DNA of 64,000 nt from Nageia nagi (GCA_050084985.1 JBITNC010000001.1:70866001-70930000), one strand, 5' to 3'; positions 36,522 through 47,899 are shown, counted from the first letter of the stretch. The notes: generated by a model from the letters alone, not told the origin. Made by a program: numbers and translations.

Positions 36522-36809
36522 ATGTTATTGTATTTATATGATAATGTAACAAATAAAATAATGATGTTATTATTTTAGGTTATAATATTTTTAGAATTAT
36601 TATTGTAATTTTTAAGATACATGTTCTAAAGTTATAGAGATCAATTGAGATCCATATGATGGTTAAATAAGTATGCATGTACAAATAGATTTAGTTGTGT
36701 AAATAGAATATGATATATATAAATATTGGGACTTGAGAAGTTATTATTTATAAATATACACAATCAAGTGAATGCTATTGTATTTATATGATAATGCAAT
36801 AAATAAAAT

Positions 36810-37021
36810 AGTTCCCAAGGGTACAACACAATGATTTAAGATTTTGCTCCTCTTTGGTAGATCTATGGTTTGAATCATAATAGTTATTCCAACTTTTCAT
36901 AGTTTGGCCATAGTCAAGCTAATTGTCTATAGCTTCCAAGTGGATAGGAGAAACTTTAAAAGTTTACCCTATTTATGGTCATGACATAGTTCCTAGAATA
37001 ATTTGCCTCACAACTCAAATA
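36810..37021 (+). mobile_element. tRNA-derived SINE (~210 bp) with target duplication
   Basis: A head with degenerate box A at 36823-36840 (ACAACACAATGATTTAAG, cf. TGGC-CA-TGGTTAAG) and box B GGTTTGAATC at 36867-36876. The tail ends in AAAT repeats. It is flanked by AATAAATAAAAT at 36798-36809 and 37022-37033, and it interrupts the ~250-bp tandem repeat so that repeat sequence resumes on both sides. This supports a genuine SINE insertion. The 3' end is uncertain by a few AAAT units. Confidence 0.6.
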
Positions 37022-38010
37022 AATAAATAAAATGTAGCAAATAAAAAAGTAATGCTATTTTAGGTATTTATATTTTATGATGTGTTTAGAATTATTATTG
37101 TAATTTATAAGGTACAAGTTTGAAAGCCATGGAGATCAATTAAGATCCATGTGATGGTTAAATAAGCATACATTTATAATAGATCTAGGTGTGTATATAC
37201 AATATGATAATTATCAATCTTGGGATTTGAGTAGTTATCATCCATAAATATACACAATCAAGTAAATGTTGATGTATTTATATGATAATGCAATAAATAA
37301 AATATTAATGTTGTTATTTTAGTTATATTTCATGGTATTTTTAGAATTATTATTGTAATTTATAAGGTACAAGTTCCAAAGCCATGGAAATCAATTAAGA
37401 TCCATATGATGGTTAAGTAAGCATACATTCACGAATAGATCTAGTTGTATATGTAGAATATGATAGTTATCAATCTTGATATTTAAGTAGTTATTGTCCA
37501 TAAATATTCACATCCAAGTAAATGTTATTGTATTTATATGATAATGTAACAAATAAAATAGTAATGTTTTTAGTTTAGGTACTTACATTTTATGATGTTT
37601 TTAGAATTATTACAATTTATTATTGCAATTTATCAATCTTGAGATTTAAGTAGTTATTTTCCATAAATATGCATGTCCAGGTAGATGTTATTGTATTTAT
37701 TTGATAATGTAACAAATAAAATAGTAATGTTGTTATTTTAGGTACTTATATTTTATGATGTCTTTAGAATTACTATTTCAATTTATAATGTACAAGTTCC
37801 AAAGCCATGGAGATCAACTAAGATCTATGTGATGGTAAAGAAAGCATAAATGTATAAATCTATCTAGTTGTGTATATACAATATGATAATTATCAATCTT
37901 AAAATTTGAGTAGTTATCATCAATAAATATGGACAATCAAAGTAATTATGTCAAATAATGTTATTGTATTTATATGATAATTTAACAAATAAAATAGTAA
38001 TATTTGTTTT

Positions 38011-39045
38011 TAGATGTATCAATTTTAAGAAGAAAATTTTAAGGTATGAAAAGGTGTTTACGATAATTGGAATGAGGGGCATTCAATGTCCTCTAAAGGT
38101 GAGGTGAAGAATAAGAACTATTTAATGCTTAAAAGAAATTTATTTAATAAAATTTTGATTGTTAGAAAAAATATTATTTATATATATATTTTAAATCTAT
38201 AAATAGTTTGGTAATTTTTATTTTATAAATTCACTTTATTATTGGCTTTATTAAGTTTTTTTTTCATTTTCTAGTAGTGTAAAGTTATTATCCACAACAT
38301 CAATGGGATATGTTATGATAAGCACATATGATATATTTTATGTTCCTATTGATTATATATTTGATTATAAACATTGAATTTGAATCCATTTAATATTATT
38401 TTTTAGAAATTGCATGAAGTAAATACAATTTTATCTAGAACAAAAAATGAACTAAAATTAGAAATCATAATACCTTTGATGGAAAATGTAGTTGGTCACT
38501 ACATTTTGCATCTAGGTATTATGTTTCATAAAGATACAGTTATACTTTTTGTTTGATGAAATATTTTCTCTTTCTTAAAACCTATAATAACCCAAGATGA
38601 AATAATAATAACAATGTTTGTATTACATTGTGCTTTTTTGTGCTTGACTAATTTGCAATGTTTACCTAAAATTTATTATTTTGCATATAACTATCTTTGT
38701 GAATGTATTATTTTGTTGTATATAATAATTATAAATGATTTTGGTTTATGTTGAAGGGGAATATGTTGCATTCTATCAAGAGTTCAGATTTAGATTATAA
38801 ATATTGTGTTTTGCTAGAGGCTACTAATTTTGACTATTGATTTGATTTTATATACAACAAATGCTTCATTTTAAATTGTCCTAATGGAGAGCTGGTCTCC
38901 AAGCACCAACAACTTTCACTTGTTTATAAGTGAGATAATATTTTTTCTTAACAGTATATATAGGATTACTTGCTTTCTTTATAAGGAAAATATATCATTT
39001 TACATATCTACACATACAAATAGATAGATAGATAAGTCTTTTAAT
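38011..39045. other. AT-rich non-coding region
   Basis: No domain, array or LTR recognised. Includes short poly(T)/poly(A) runs only. Confidence 0.4.
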
Positions 39046-39124
39046 TTCCTTCTAAATCCCTTGATTTGTAAGATCTATAAAAGATTATTTAAAATTAAAT
39101 ATATACCAGTTAAGTACTTGAAAA

Positions 39125-39360
39125 ATATCCAAATCATATGGGGGGATTCAGAAAGGCAAGTTGAAAAATGGAAGTCCCAGGTTCAAATCTCTCTCCATTC
39201 ACATGTTGTGGATATGTTAATTCTAGTCAATTATTTCCATGATTTTCAACTAGTGTGGATGTGATCGGGTATGACTCTCAAATGAATTTGATAGAAGAAT
39301 ATCCTAGAGACACGAAATCTAATTCCAAGGTTTCACTCTCTATAAAGGGTGAAAATAATA
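39125..39360 (+). repeat. Possible SINE fragment with pol III box B
   Basis: GGTTCAAATC at 39180-39189 fits box B, preceded by AGGCAAGTTGAAAAATGGAAGTCCCA, which could be a degenerate box A region. The body continues with CTCTCTCCATTCACATG. No target duplication identified, so this is tentative. Confidence 0.35.
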
Positions 39361-39522
39361 TGAGAATTCATTATTGAGAGAAATTCATCATCTGAAAAAT
39401 ACAAGAAATAGAAGTGAAGTATCCCTCATGCAAATTATTCTTTGGCAATTAGAAATAGCCAAAGAATAGAACCTAATTCCCTCATTCATACATGTAGGGG
39501 TGTGTTACTCCATGACTATATC

Positions 39523-39537
39523 TACACACACACACAT
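39523..39537. repeat. (CA)n microsatellite
   Basis: Short ACACACACACACA run adjoining TATGTATGTATATATA. Confidence 0.8.
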
Positions 39538-39549
39538 AGATATGTATGT

Positions 39550-40760
39550 ATATATAAACCTTACATATGGTTTCTTGGTAGATCGAGGTTTATTTAATCA
39601 AAAATTTAGTTAGGAGTTACATATAACCTTTTTTGTACCCTAGATTAGTTTGATTTTAAAAGTTTTAATTCATGATTATCTCCTCTCTAGCAAGGGAGGG
39701 AAAACAATCTAGGTTGGTCTTAAAAATATGGTTCAAGATATGATTTAGCATAATAATTTTTAGGCAAAATATCCAAAATACTCCTATAATTTTGCATAAT
39801 ATAAAAAATACCCCTACTTTTTTAAAAAATATTAAAAATACCCATGAATATTGGGATATGTATGGAGATACATATTGAACATATCGTGCAATAATATCTC
39901 AAGTGATTGGAACAAAGATCTAAGACTTAAAGCCTAGATTCTATGCAGTTACCTATTTTCAAGGTTTATGATTTGGGAATTTCACTTCCAACATTTATTA
40001 GTCATTAAACTCATGGATCCTTGAAGCTCATTAGAATCCTATCATTTTGATGATGCATATATTCATCATCAACTTATGATATGATATGATGAATGATTGC
40101 TCTTTGATTTCTTAGGCCTATCTTTGTTGCTAACAATGAAAAAATGTAAACATCATAGGAATTTGCATATTAATATCAAATTATCCCAATAACTTGTCTT
40201 GGTTGAATGCCTTTTTAAGTCTGTATCTTAGATTATTGATCTTTACCAAGGTCAATACTCATGCCAATGTTGGTAGGTCTTTGGAATCCCCTATGTACAT
40301 ACCATCAACATTTTTCTTTTTCCTTTTTTCTTTTATATATTTCTAAAAAAGTAGGGTTATTTTTTATATTTTAAAAAAATTAGGGGTATTTTTTATAATA
40401 TACAAAGTTATAGGGATATTTTGGATATTTTCCCTATTTTTTATGTATGGGATATTTTGATGCTCACCTACATGTATCATAATATTTATATCGGCCCTAG
40501 ACATGGTTTGTTGATAGAGAAAGATTTATTTAATCAAAAGGTTAGTTAGGGGTGTGCATAACCTCTTTTTTAACCTAAATTAAATTGATTTTAAAAGTTT
40601 TAATTCATGCTTTTCTCCTCCTTAGTTAAGAAGGGTATATAGTCTAGGTTAGTTTTGGTAACATGGTCCAAGATATGATTGAGCATAGTATTTGTTATAC
40701 ATGGGGCATCTCAATACTCACCTATATGTACCAAAATATGTATATATTCTAGTTTTGATT
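39550..40760 (+). repeat. Tandem duplication (two ~250-bp copies), first copy split by a MITE
   Basis: Copy 1 is 39560-39762 plus 40435-40490; copy 2 is about 40500-40745. Shared landmarks: ATGGTTT-TTG-TAGA, TTTATTTAATCAAAA-TTAGTTAGG, GATTTTAAAAGTTTTAATTCATG, TCTAGGTTGGT/TCTAGGTTAGT, ATGGT-CAAGATATGATT-AGCATA, then GGGATATTTTGATGCTCACCTA / GGGGCATCTCAATACTCACCTA. Copy 2 lacks the 672-bp insertion. Confidence 0.7.
39763..40434. mobile_element. MULE-like MITE, 672 bp, with ~90-bp terminal inverted repeats
   Basis: The left end GGCAAAATATCCAAAATACT and the right end (reverse complement GGGAAAATATCCAAAATATC) begin long imperfect inverted repeats, each carrying TATAATATAAAAAATACCCCTA. The flanks are TAATTTTTA (39754-39762) and TATTTTTTA (40435-40443), a 9-bp duplication with one mismatch. 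The empty site in the neighbouring copy reads TATTTGTTA. A 9-bp duplication and long terminal repeats point to the Mutator superfamily. The interior has no coding capacity, so the element is non-autonomous. Confidence 0.75.
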
Positions 40761-41400
40761 AGGGATGAGAATTATTACAATAGAGGTACTCAAATTCTTA
40801 GTCCATAAGCATATTACTTTAAGTAGCTCCATTTATTATCAATGGACTTAGTTTCAATAAAATCACTAAACATATTATGATACTATAACATGGAGGATGG
40901 ATGAATTCATGTATGTTTATATATATTTATATTAATAGTTATTGGATTATTTAAAACCAAATATATTCATTTAGTATTTATGAAGGGGTGTTATATATAT
41001 AGTACAAGGAAGTTGAAAAGATATATGGATGTGAAGGTCTAGGTGGATCTACAATATCTAAAGGATCTTAAGGAATTATCAAGATAAAAAATATCATTTG
41101 ATTTTTAGCATGGTTCAAGGTATCTTAGGGGATCTTGTGGTTATCTATTAATCCATCATAAAGATGATATTAACACCAAAAGCATATTTGTGATGATTTT
41201 ATATGAGTATTTATCATCTAATGCAATAAGAACTCACCACCACTTAACAAAGATAATTCAAGGTGGATAAGAATGGGAGATTCATGATGGTAGGTCATGT
41301 GACCCACACTTATTACGACCCATGCCTAGGGAATATGATTGGTACAAGAGTTAATCCTATTAAGAGTGAAGGGGGGGTGATTTGGTGATACTTGATTTAA
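40761..41400. other. AT-rich non-coding spacer
   Basis: No recognisable genes or repeats. Confidence 0.4.
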
Positions 41401-41559
41401 TTAGATAGTAGTCAGAGAGTAATAACATAAGATTGAAATTCATTTATTATTAAAAACTAGCAACCCTTGAAAATAGAGGTAATCATAAAAATGGTATTGA
41501 ATATCTCACCAATAAATGTAATCATTTTGCAAAAAAAATCTAGGAAAGTATATATTTAT

Positions 41560-42475
41560 TTACACTTGATTTTGATTATATAGTTGGCTATCTTATATCA
41601 CATAAGGAAAGATTGAGTGAAACTAGAAAATAAAATAAGGAGAATACTTTTAAATGTAAATTACAAAATTCTAAGAATGATGAATCTATTTTAAGAAAAA
41701 TTAAAAAATAAAGCATAATGAAGAGGAATAAATCAAAATTACTCAATAGGTATATAAGGAAGAGGAGCTACTATTGCAAGAAGAGGACATAGAAGGAATA
41801 ATCAAAGAAAAGTTGAATGTTATAATTATCATAAAATGGATGACATCATATAAGACTATAAATTGAAGACCACAAATGGAGATATAAGAGTTCATTATGT
41901 ATGTGAAGATGAAGTTGTACAAGGTAATTTTTTTATAACTAGGGACATGGCTGAAAAAAATATTAAACAAGTTTGGTATTCAAATTCGACCTATTTTACC
42001 ATATGATTGGAAAGAAAGAGTTATTTAATAATGTGAATGATAATTTCAAGACCAATATCATCCTTGGATAAAGTAATGCTCTGGATGTGGTTGGAAAGGG
42101 TACCATATAGGTTGGAAATAAATAAGGTACAAAGAAAATCTATGATATCTACTATGCTCCAAATTTAAAAAATAATTTGTTGAGTTTGGACATTTTATAT
42201 AAAATGACTATAAGGTTGTATTTGAAAATAATGAATGCATCATTTATGATAATAATAATAAGAACCTTGTGGTCACCATTTTCCTTATGTAAAAGAAAAA
42301 ATATCTCCCTTGAAGTTTTGAGATAATGGGGGTGTGAACATGGAACATATATCACATGAAGATAATAATTAGCTTTGGCATCTTTAATTTGGTCACCTGA
42401 ATTTCAAAAGTTTGAAATTTATATCTTCACAAGATATGATAAATGGACTATCTAATGGATGTATACATTGAGAAA
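41560..42475 (+). pseudogene. Ty1/copia gag end, protease and GAG-pre-integrase relic
   Basis: The translation shows the end of a copia gag: SHKERLSETRK, then an Arg/Gly/Lys-rich stretch, then a zinc-knuckle-like CYNYHKM...DYK in which two Cys have become Tyr (TGT/TGC to TAT/TAC). Protease follows at about 41965-42190: VWY-S, then an MIG-KELFNNVNDNFKTNIILG-type segment, KKIYDIYYAPNLKNNLLSLD. At 42375-42450 comes the GAG-pre-integrase motif LWHL-FGHLNFKSLKF and SSQDMINGLSNGC. Broken by many stops; it stops before the integrase core. Similar in style to the copia fragment at 23046. Confidence 0.75.
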
Positions 42476-42499
42476 TTTTAATATATTATAGTATCAATC

Positions 42500-43469
42500 C
42501 CTAATATAGAATATGGAAGGCTATCATATCTCTTCATAGATGGGTTACAAAAACTAATTAGATCATTAGTAAAAGCTATGGAACCATCCACTTTATCCAT
42601 GACCATCTGCAAGGTGAAGTTATTGGAAGGATTTAGTTATCTAAAGGGAGTTATTATGAAGATTCATATGATAAGAATATAGGTAACTAGCACCAACAAG
42701 GAATCAATAAGAAGCAAACCTCCACCACCTATTCAAAGACCAAAAAATGGATTGGACTATGCTACCTATGAGGCATTAAGGAAGCAAAAGTTTTGATTTT
42801 CTTATTAGAATCACTTGAAGAGAGGACATAGGTATAATGGAAAGGCACAACATATGTACTTGGAGGTATGTGAAGTAGAGGAAGACTCATACAGAGAAAT
42901 GAATACCTACCAACATTTTTTGGGAGTTTGAGATATTGGAGGGGCATTATCCACACTAAAGGGACCTTCACAATTTGTAACCATCAAGGTGGAAGGACTT
43001 GTGGATAATAGCAAAGTTATTATACTTATTTATGAAGGAAATACTAATAATTTCATAGATGAAGAATTCATAAAAAAGGATTCAAAATAAAAGAATTCTC
43101 TAGATTTTATTTAGCAATTGGAAATGGTAGCATAACTACTAGTCATAAGCTAGTGGAAAATGTTAGAGTTAAATCAAAAGATTATGTAGTCACTAGTAAT
43201 TTCTATATTCCTCCCCTTAGAGGATTACCACACATAGTGCTTGGAGTACAATGGTTTTATATGCTAGGAGAAGTATGTTCCAAATATAAAACATTGGAGA
43301 TGAAGTAAGAGGTAGTACTTCATGGCATGAAGGAACTAAGAGAAACAAGTATCAAGTTCAATAGGATGGAAGCTACTAAAAAGAAGGCATTGCTTGAAGA
43401 TTCTTAGACTAGCCAAGAAGATGTTGTTGTAATAGTGGAATTTCTAAATTACTTAAGGGCAAGCAATTT
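42500..43469 (+). pseudogene. Gypsy-type gag end and protease relic, directly upstream of an LTR
   Basis: At about 42535-42630 the translation gives LFIDGLQKLIRSLVKAMEPS followed by TLS, the typical end of a gypsy gag. Near 42790-42860 there is a degenerate zinc-knuckle/HYIEV-like region (HLKRGHRYNGKAQHMYLEV). Then comes a protease: ILIYEGNTNNFIDEEFI, where the D-[ST]-G-A-x-x-NFI pattern is expected, FYLAIGNGSITT, and LRGLPHIVLGVQWFYMLGEV. The polyprotein ends with no RT, running straight into LRASNLGRVDL, the polypurine tract and the LTR. This suggests a gag-protease-only element. How it became joined to the copia relic at about 42475-42500 is unclear. Confidence 0.65.
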
Positions 43470-43483
43470 GGGGAGGGTGGACT
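43470..43483 (+). other. Polypurine tract before LTR of D-related element
   Basis: GGGGAGGGTGGACT immediately precedes the LTR start TGTAATGTCCCC. The upstream GGGCAAGCAATTTG matches GGGACAAGCAATTCA next to element D's LTR (reverse strand at about 25790), showing that the two elements share their 3' end. Confidence 0.7.
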
Positions 43484-44990
43484 TGTAATGTCCCCATTTT
43501 TTTAGGTTTTTTTTTCCATTTCACCTTTGATACATGGGAACATTAATTTATGAGTATTTTTTTCAATATTTGTATAATTTGATCAAAATGATATAAATTC
43601 CACTTAGAGACTTAATAAAGATCTAATTATGGAATAAATGGCCCTTTTATTTATTTATTTTTATTTATTTACCAAAATATCAATTAATGATGTATTTGTG
43701 ATACCAAGGAAATTATAATTGTAAATGCAATATTAGTCTCATTAAATGAGGCATTGCATATTTTAACCTTAATGATTGTAATATTGGCATTTAATGTATC
43801 TCTAATCATTAGTGCTTCTCTCTTCAAGGTAGAGCATCCCTATAGGTATTTGCACCAACTATGAGGATATTTGTAGCTCTGAGAATGAACTTGGCACTTT
43901 GAACTAGGTGTTGGAAATCTTGATGCAAGTAAATGGCTCAAGAACATGGACGTTGGGTATGGGAGCATCCCAAGACCCCATGTTGTCTATCTAGACATAT
44001 GGAATGATGGAGTTGATTATAATGGACTTTGAAATAACCCCTTCTTGGATGTTAGCTTTTTAGGGCTCTTGAATGTGATTACACTTATCCCAAGCCTTTC
44101 CATCTTAGTCATTGTATACATGAGCATAGGAATCACATATCTCCACTGTTGGATCATCCCATTGAAAGATTAGAAGATGATCATCCTCACCTATAAAAGG
44201 AGAACTCATATTCATTATAACATATGCTAAATTTGATCATAAATCCTTTTATTCTAGATTTAATGAAGGCTCTATATTTGTAACTTGTGGGGCAACTTAC
44301 ATTTGAGGTATCAAAGTGAGAAGAGGTTACCTTTGAACTTAATCTAACCATTTTGAGAGGAACGATGCTAGTTCCTATCATAATTGCTGCAGAGGAGACT
44401 TGGTCTTGCCTTGCTACTTCTAAGATTGGTGAGGCCCTAGCACCATTCAAAATAACCCTATAAGAGATAGTATTGGTAAAACCTCCATAGGTTGGAAAAA
44501 ATATTATAATTATGATTTATTCTTTTGTATCAATACAATTAATTTTTATCATCAAAATCTTGCTATCGATCTCTTTATGCTTGGATGTTGGATTGGAAAT
44601 GTATTTTGCATTATTAAATTCTTGTTATTATTTTCCATTTGCAACATTGGATTATTGGATATATTTTACATGTTTGAGCTCATCTTTTGCATTCCAATAT
44701 GGAAATTAGATTTATGGAGTAATTTTGCATTCTCAAGTTATTATTTTGCTCCTTGGTTGAGGTGTTGAAAGACTAGAGGAATTACATACTTGAATATTGA
44801 AATTTGGTCTCAATAGTTGGACATTAGATCATAAGGTATTTTTATGTGTTCTAAATCATCTTTGGCCTTTCTATCAAGTCATTAGAGTCTTGGTACAATT
44901 TTTAGCTTTCTTTGGCTATTTTGAAGACCAAAATCTAAACATCCCTATACTAGGTCATATTTGAGGAGTGAGCCCAAAAAACACTCATCA
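43484..44990 (+). repeat. LTR, 1507 bp, same family as element D
   Basis: Begins TGTAATGTCCCCATTTTT and ends GAGCCCAAAAAACACTCATCA, matching the termini and inner landmarks of the D LTRs in reverse (CCATTTCACC-TTGATACATGGGAACATTA, CTATAAAAGGAGAA, TAGAGCATCCCTATAGGTATTTG). It lacks a following primer site, consistent with a 3' LTR. Confidence 0.75.
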
Positions 44991-45400
44991 CAATATTTGA
45001 GTGTTAGTATTGGTGTTAGTGTTGGTGTTAACATTCTCCATATGATTAACTGAATATGATTAGTACATGATTTATTACAATCTTAGATGGATTGGATATT
45101 AGTTAGGGTTATGTTAGAATCATATTATCAAATGATGGTAATGAAATCTCAATTTAGTTTGGTTTATGATGATTAGTGTTGGTGCTATCGATAACATTAG
45201 CATTAAGGAATTTAGATATTTATTTCAAAATGAAAGACCTGGGAGCATGATCTTTATTAGTAAAATCTCTTACTTTTGATCTTTTATGGCTTTGATATTC
45301 AATTTGTTTACATTTCTATGATCATGTTATGTTTACATACATACTTATTTGGTTGGAAAATGGAATGAATATCTTATTTGAAAAAGCATATATCTTCGTG
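44991..45400. other. Non-coding spacer with word-motif repeats
   Basis: 45001-45035 reads GTTAGTATTGGTGTTAGTGTTGG followed by TGTTAACA, and 45174-45208 has GTGTTGGTGCTATCG...AACATTAGCATTAAGG. Otherwise AT-rich with no genes. Confidence 0.45.
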
Positions 45401-46060
45401 AATGTTTAGAAAAATGAAGTCATTTATTTTTTGGAAAAAATGCATGTCCTTGTTGGGTGGAAAATAAATAACCATCATTGTATTGGCTTTATGATTACTA
45501 TCTTTGGTTTGGTAATGATAACCCTTTAGGTTGATCACTATATGTCCTTACTATGAAGATAATAAAAAATAGCATAATATAATATATGTCCTTGTTGGAT
45601 GGAAAATAAATAATCATCATTATTTTAAATTTATGTTCATCATATTCATATATGTTATCCTATGTTAGTTGGGGAATAACTAACCATCATCATTATATTC
45701 AAATATATTACCCTTTATTGGTTGGGGAAGAATTAACCATCACCATTATGTTTAGATATATTACCCTTTGTTGGTTGGGGAAGAATTAACCATCACCATT
45801 ATGTTCAAGTATATTACCCTTTGTTGGTTGGAGAAGAACTAAACATCACTATGATAGACTTTGGGTTGATTTCCATTATTGGTTGAGGTAAAACTAACCA
45901 TCACCTTCATGATACATCCATGAATGGGGCATCTTTTTTCTTCCATGAAGATGTACACTCATGAATATGGAATCTTGTTGCTTCCATGATGATGTGACCT
46001 TCATGGTTTTATGATCACCATTTTTGGTTAGGTTTCAACTAACCATCACTATGATTATTT
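45400..46060 (+). repeat. Left arm of large inverted repeat (gypsy subterminal block)
   Basis: Contains TGTCCTTGTTGGGTGGAAAATAAATAACCATCA twice (45441, 45588), then four 53-bp tandem units (GTTGGGG at 45668, 45721, 45774 and GTTGGAG at 45827), each reading GTTGGGGAAGAATTAACCATC plus CACCATTATG...ATATATTACCCTTTG. It ends with repeated CATGAATGGGGCAT / CATGATGATGTGA words. The inverted counterpart is 47380-47800. Confidence 0.7.
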
Positions 46061-47379
46061 TTTGAATGTTTTAAGTGACTCCTAGTGTGAACTAAGTATC
46101 AACTATGTTAACATTGATATGTAAATGATATGCAATGATATCAAGTAAATTAATAGAAATAACAATAGCAATTGTCTAAGATATAATAGATATAATAATA
46201 CATAAAGTATCTATGATTATTAGATCAAGATAACATCAAATTCATTATTGAAATAGGGATTAAGTGAGATGAATACTTATTATTCTTACTTAAATGATTA
46301 AAAATATATGTAAACAAGATATTGTTGAAGCTAATGATCTTAATATGCAAATATTGACACCAAAATAAATACTATAACCCTAGCATGGATGCATATGGGG
46401 GAAAAACATCGAGCTTTGAATAGTAGTGCTAACATGCATAGTAGCCCATATGTTGATCATCCAAGAAGTAGAATTCATAACAAAGATCCAAAACATAATA
46501 GTATATCAATAAGTAGATCCAAGCATATAATAATGATAGATGGAATAATATATAGATCATATGGTAACAAGATCCTAATCTTAATAGGAGGTGTTGATGA
46601 ACACCTAAAATAGGTACTAACTATTAAGATGAAATATTTATGATTTCCCTTGTAATATTACTTACCTTTATATATGTAAGAGAAGCTCCAAATTCCACTT
46701 AGAAAGGCAAGCACCAAAGCTTGGATACCTTGCACAATAAATGATAATATTACATGAGAAGAGACCAATATAACACACATGATATAAAATAATATTATCA
46801 TAATAAAACACTTAGTTTCAACAAATTCCTCTCTTTGCAAGTATAATTAAATGAAATGTAATTGTATTTATATCAAAAAAGGAAAATATAGAGAAAGAAA
46901 AATTTGATACTTCTTTTTTCCTATGAAATCATTTGATCATCAAAGGTTGATGATATTTATTTCCCCTTCTTTTCATTTATCATGACATGAAACGGTTCTC
47001 ATTGAGTGAAAATAATCAAGTGCAAAGAATGATCTATAAAAGAGAGATAGAAAATAACATATTACAAAAACATATATATGATTAAACACTTAAATATATA
47101 GCAGTGATAATGAGAGAAACAATCATCATAGGTGCACAATATCATCATGGTTACACTTGATTCCCTATTCATGGATATACATTGTCACATAAGAACCAAG
47201 CATCCCATTCATGGACTAATAAAAAAACATTCCATATCAAAATACATAGCAAGAAAGAGAAAGGATGAAATTAATATAATACGCATACATCACCATGATA
47301 GCACCAAATATCCTATTCATAGATAAAAATTATCATAATAATATCTAATTCCTCATTCATGGATGCACACATAAGATCA
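46061..47379. other. Loop region between the inverted arms, non-coding
   Basis: No domain recognised. It has TTGATCATC/ATATGG low-complexity words and a few inverted CATTCATGG motifs (47170-47220, 47305-47370) that extend the right arm's theme. Confidence 0.4.
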
Positions 47380-47800
47380 TAAATAATAAGTATGGTGATG
47401 GTTAGTTTAAACCCAACCAACAAAGTTGATCATAAACACGTAAGGGCCACATTGTCATGGAATAAAGAAGTTACCCCATTCATGGGTGCACATCATCATG
47501 AAAGAAAATATATACCTTATTCATGGATGTATCATGAAGTTGATGGTTAGTTCTTACCCAACCAACAAATGATAACAATATCCAAATAGGGTGATGGTTA
47601 GTTCTTCCCTAACCAACAATGGGTAACAATATCCAAAAAAGGTGATGGTTAGTTCTTCCCCAACCAACAAATGGTAACATATCTAAACATAATGATTATT
47701 ACATAAAGATATTGATGGTTATTTATTTTTTTCCAAACAAGGATATACATTTTTCACAAAGTTATATACTTTTTTGGTCTAAACAAAAAAAAGGCCATTT
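47380..47800 (-). repeat. Right arm of large inverted repeat
   Basis: The reverse complement of the 45400-46060 theme: three GATGGTTAGTTCTTCCCCAAC units (about 47540, 47594, 47646) with ~53-bp spacing, CATTCATGGGTGCACATCATCATG words, and an end reading ATGGTTATTTATTTTTTTCC, the reverse of GGAAAATAAATAACCAT at 45457. Confidence 0.7.
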
Positions 47801-47899
47801 GGTAAATTGAAGGATTTTTTATATAGGTACCCAAAACCTATAAAAACATATTTGTAATAGTATTAACAACATATTGCCACTATTTATTTTGTACAGAAT

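Larger units (their letters stand above)
34560..38010 (+). repeat. ~250-bp tandem repeat array, interrupted by a LINE and a SINE
   Basis: Diverged units are anchored by TGTTATTGTATTTATATGATAATG-type words (36522, about 36773, 37266, 37525, 37687, 37962), TTTTTAGAATTATTATTGTAATTTATAAGG, and CCATATGATGGTTAAATAAG (about 34648, 36655, 37150, 37405, 37830). One clean unit is ~256 bp. The first unit (34560-34736) is separated from the rest by the LINE at 34737-36521, and another by a SINE at 36810-37021. Non-coding. Confidence 0.7.

Noticed and set aside
44512-44768. Hydrophobic open frames resembling membrane peptides
   Set aside because: They fall inside the LTR at 43484-44990 and reflect T-rich sequence.
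45668-47700. 53-bp repeats as a CRISPR-like array
   Set aside because: The linkers are not unique spacers but part of the repeated unit, and the modules are shared with retrotransposon 3' regions in a plant-type genome.
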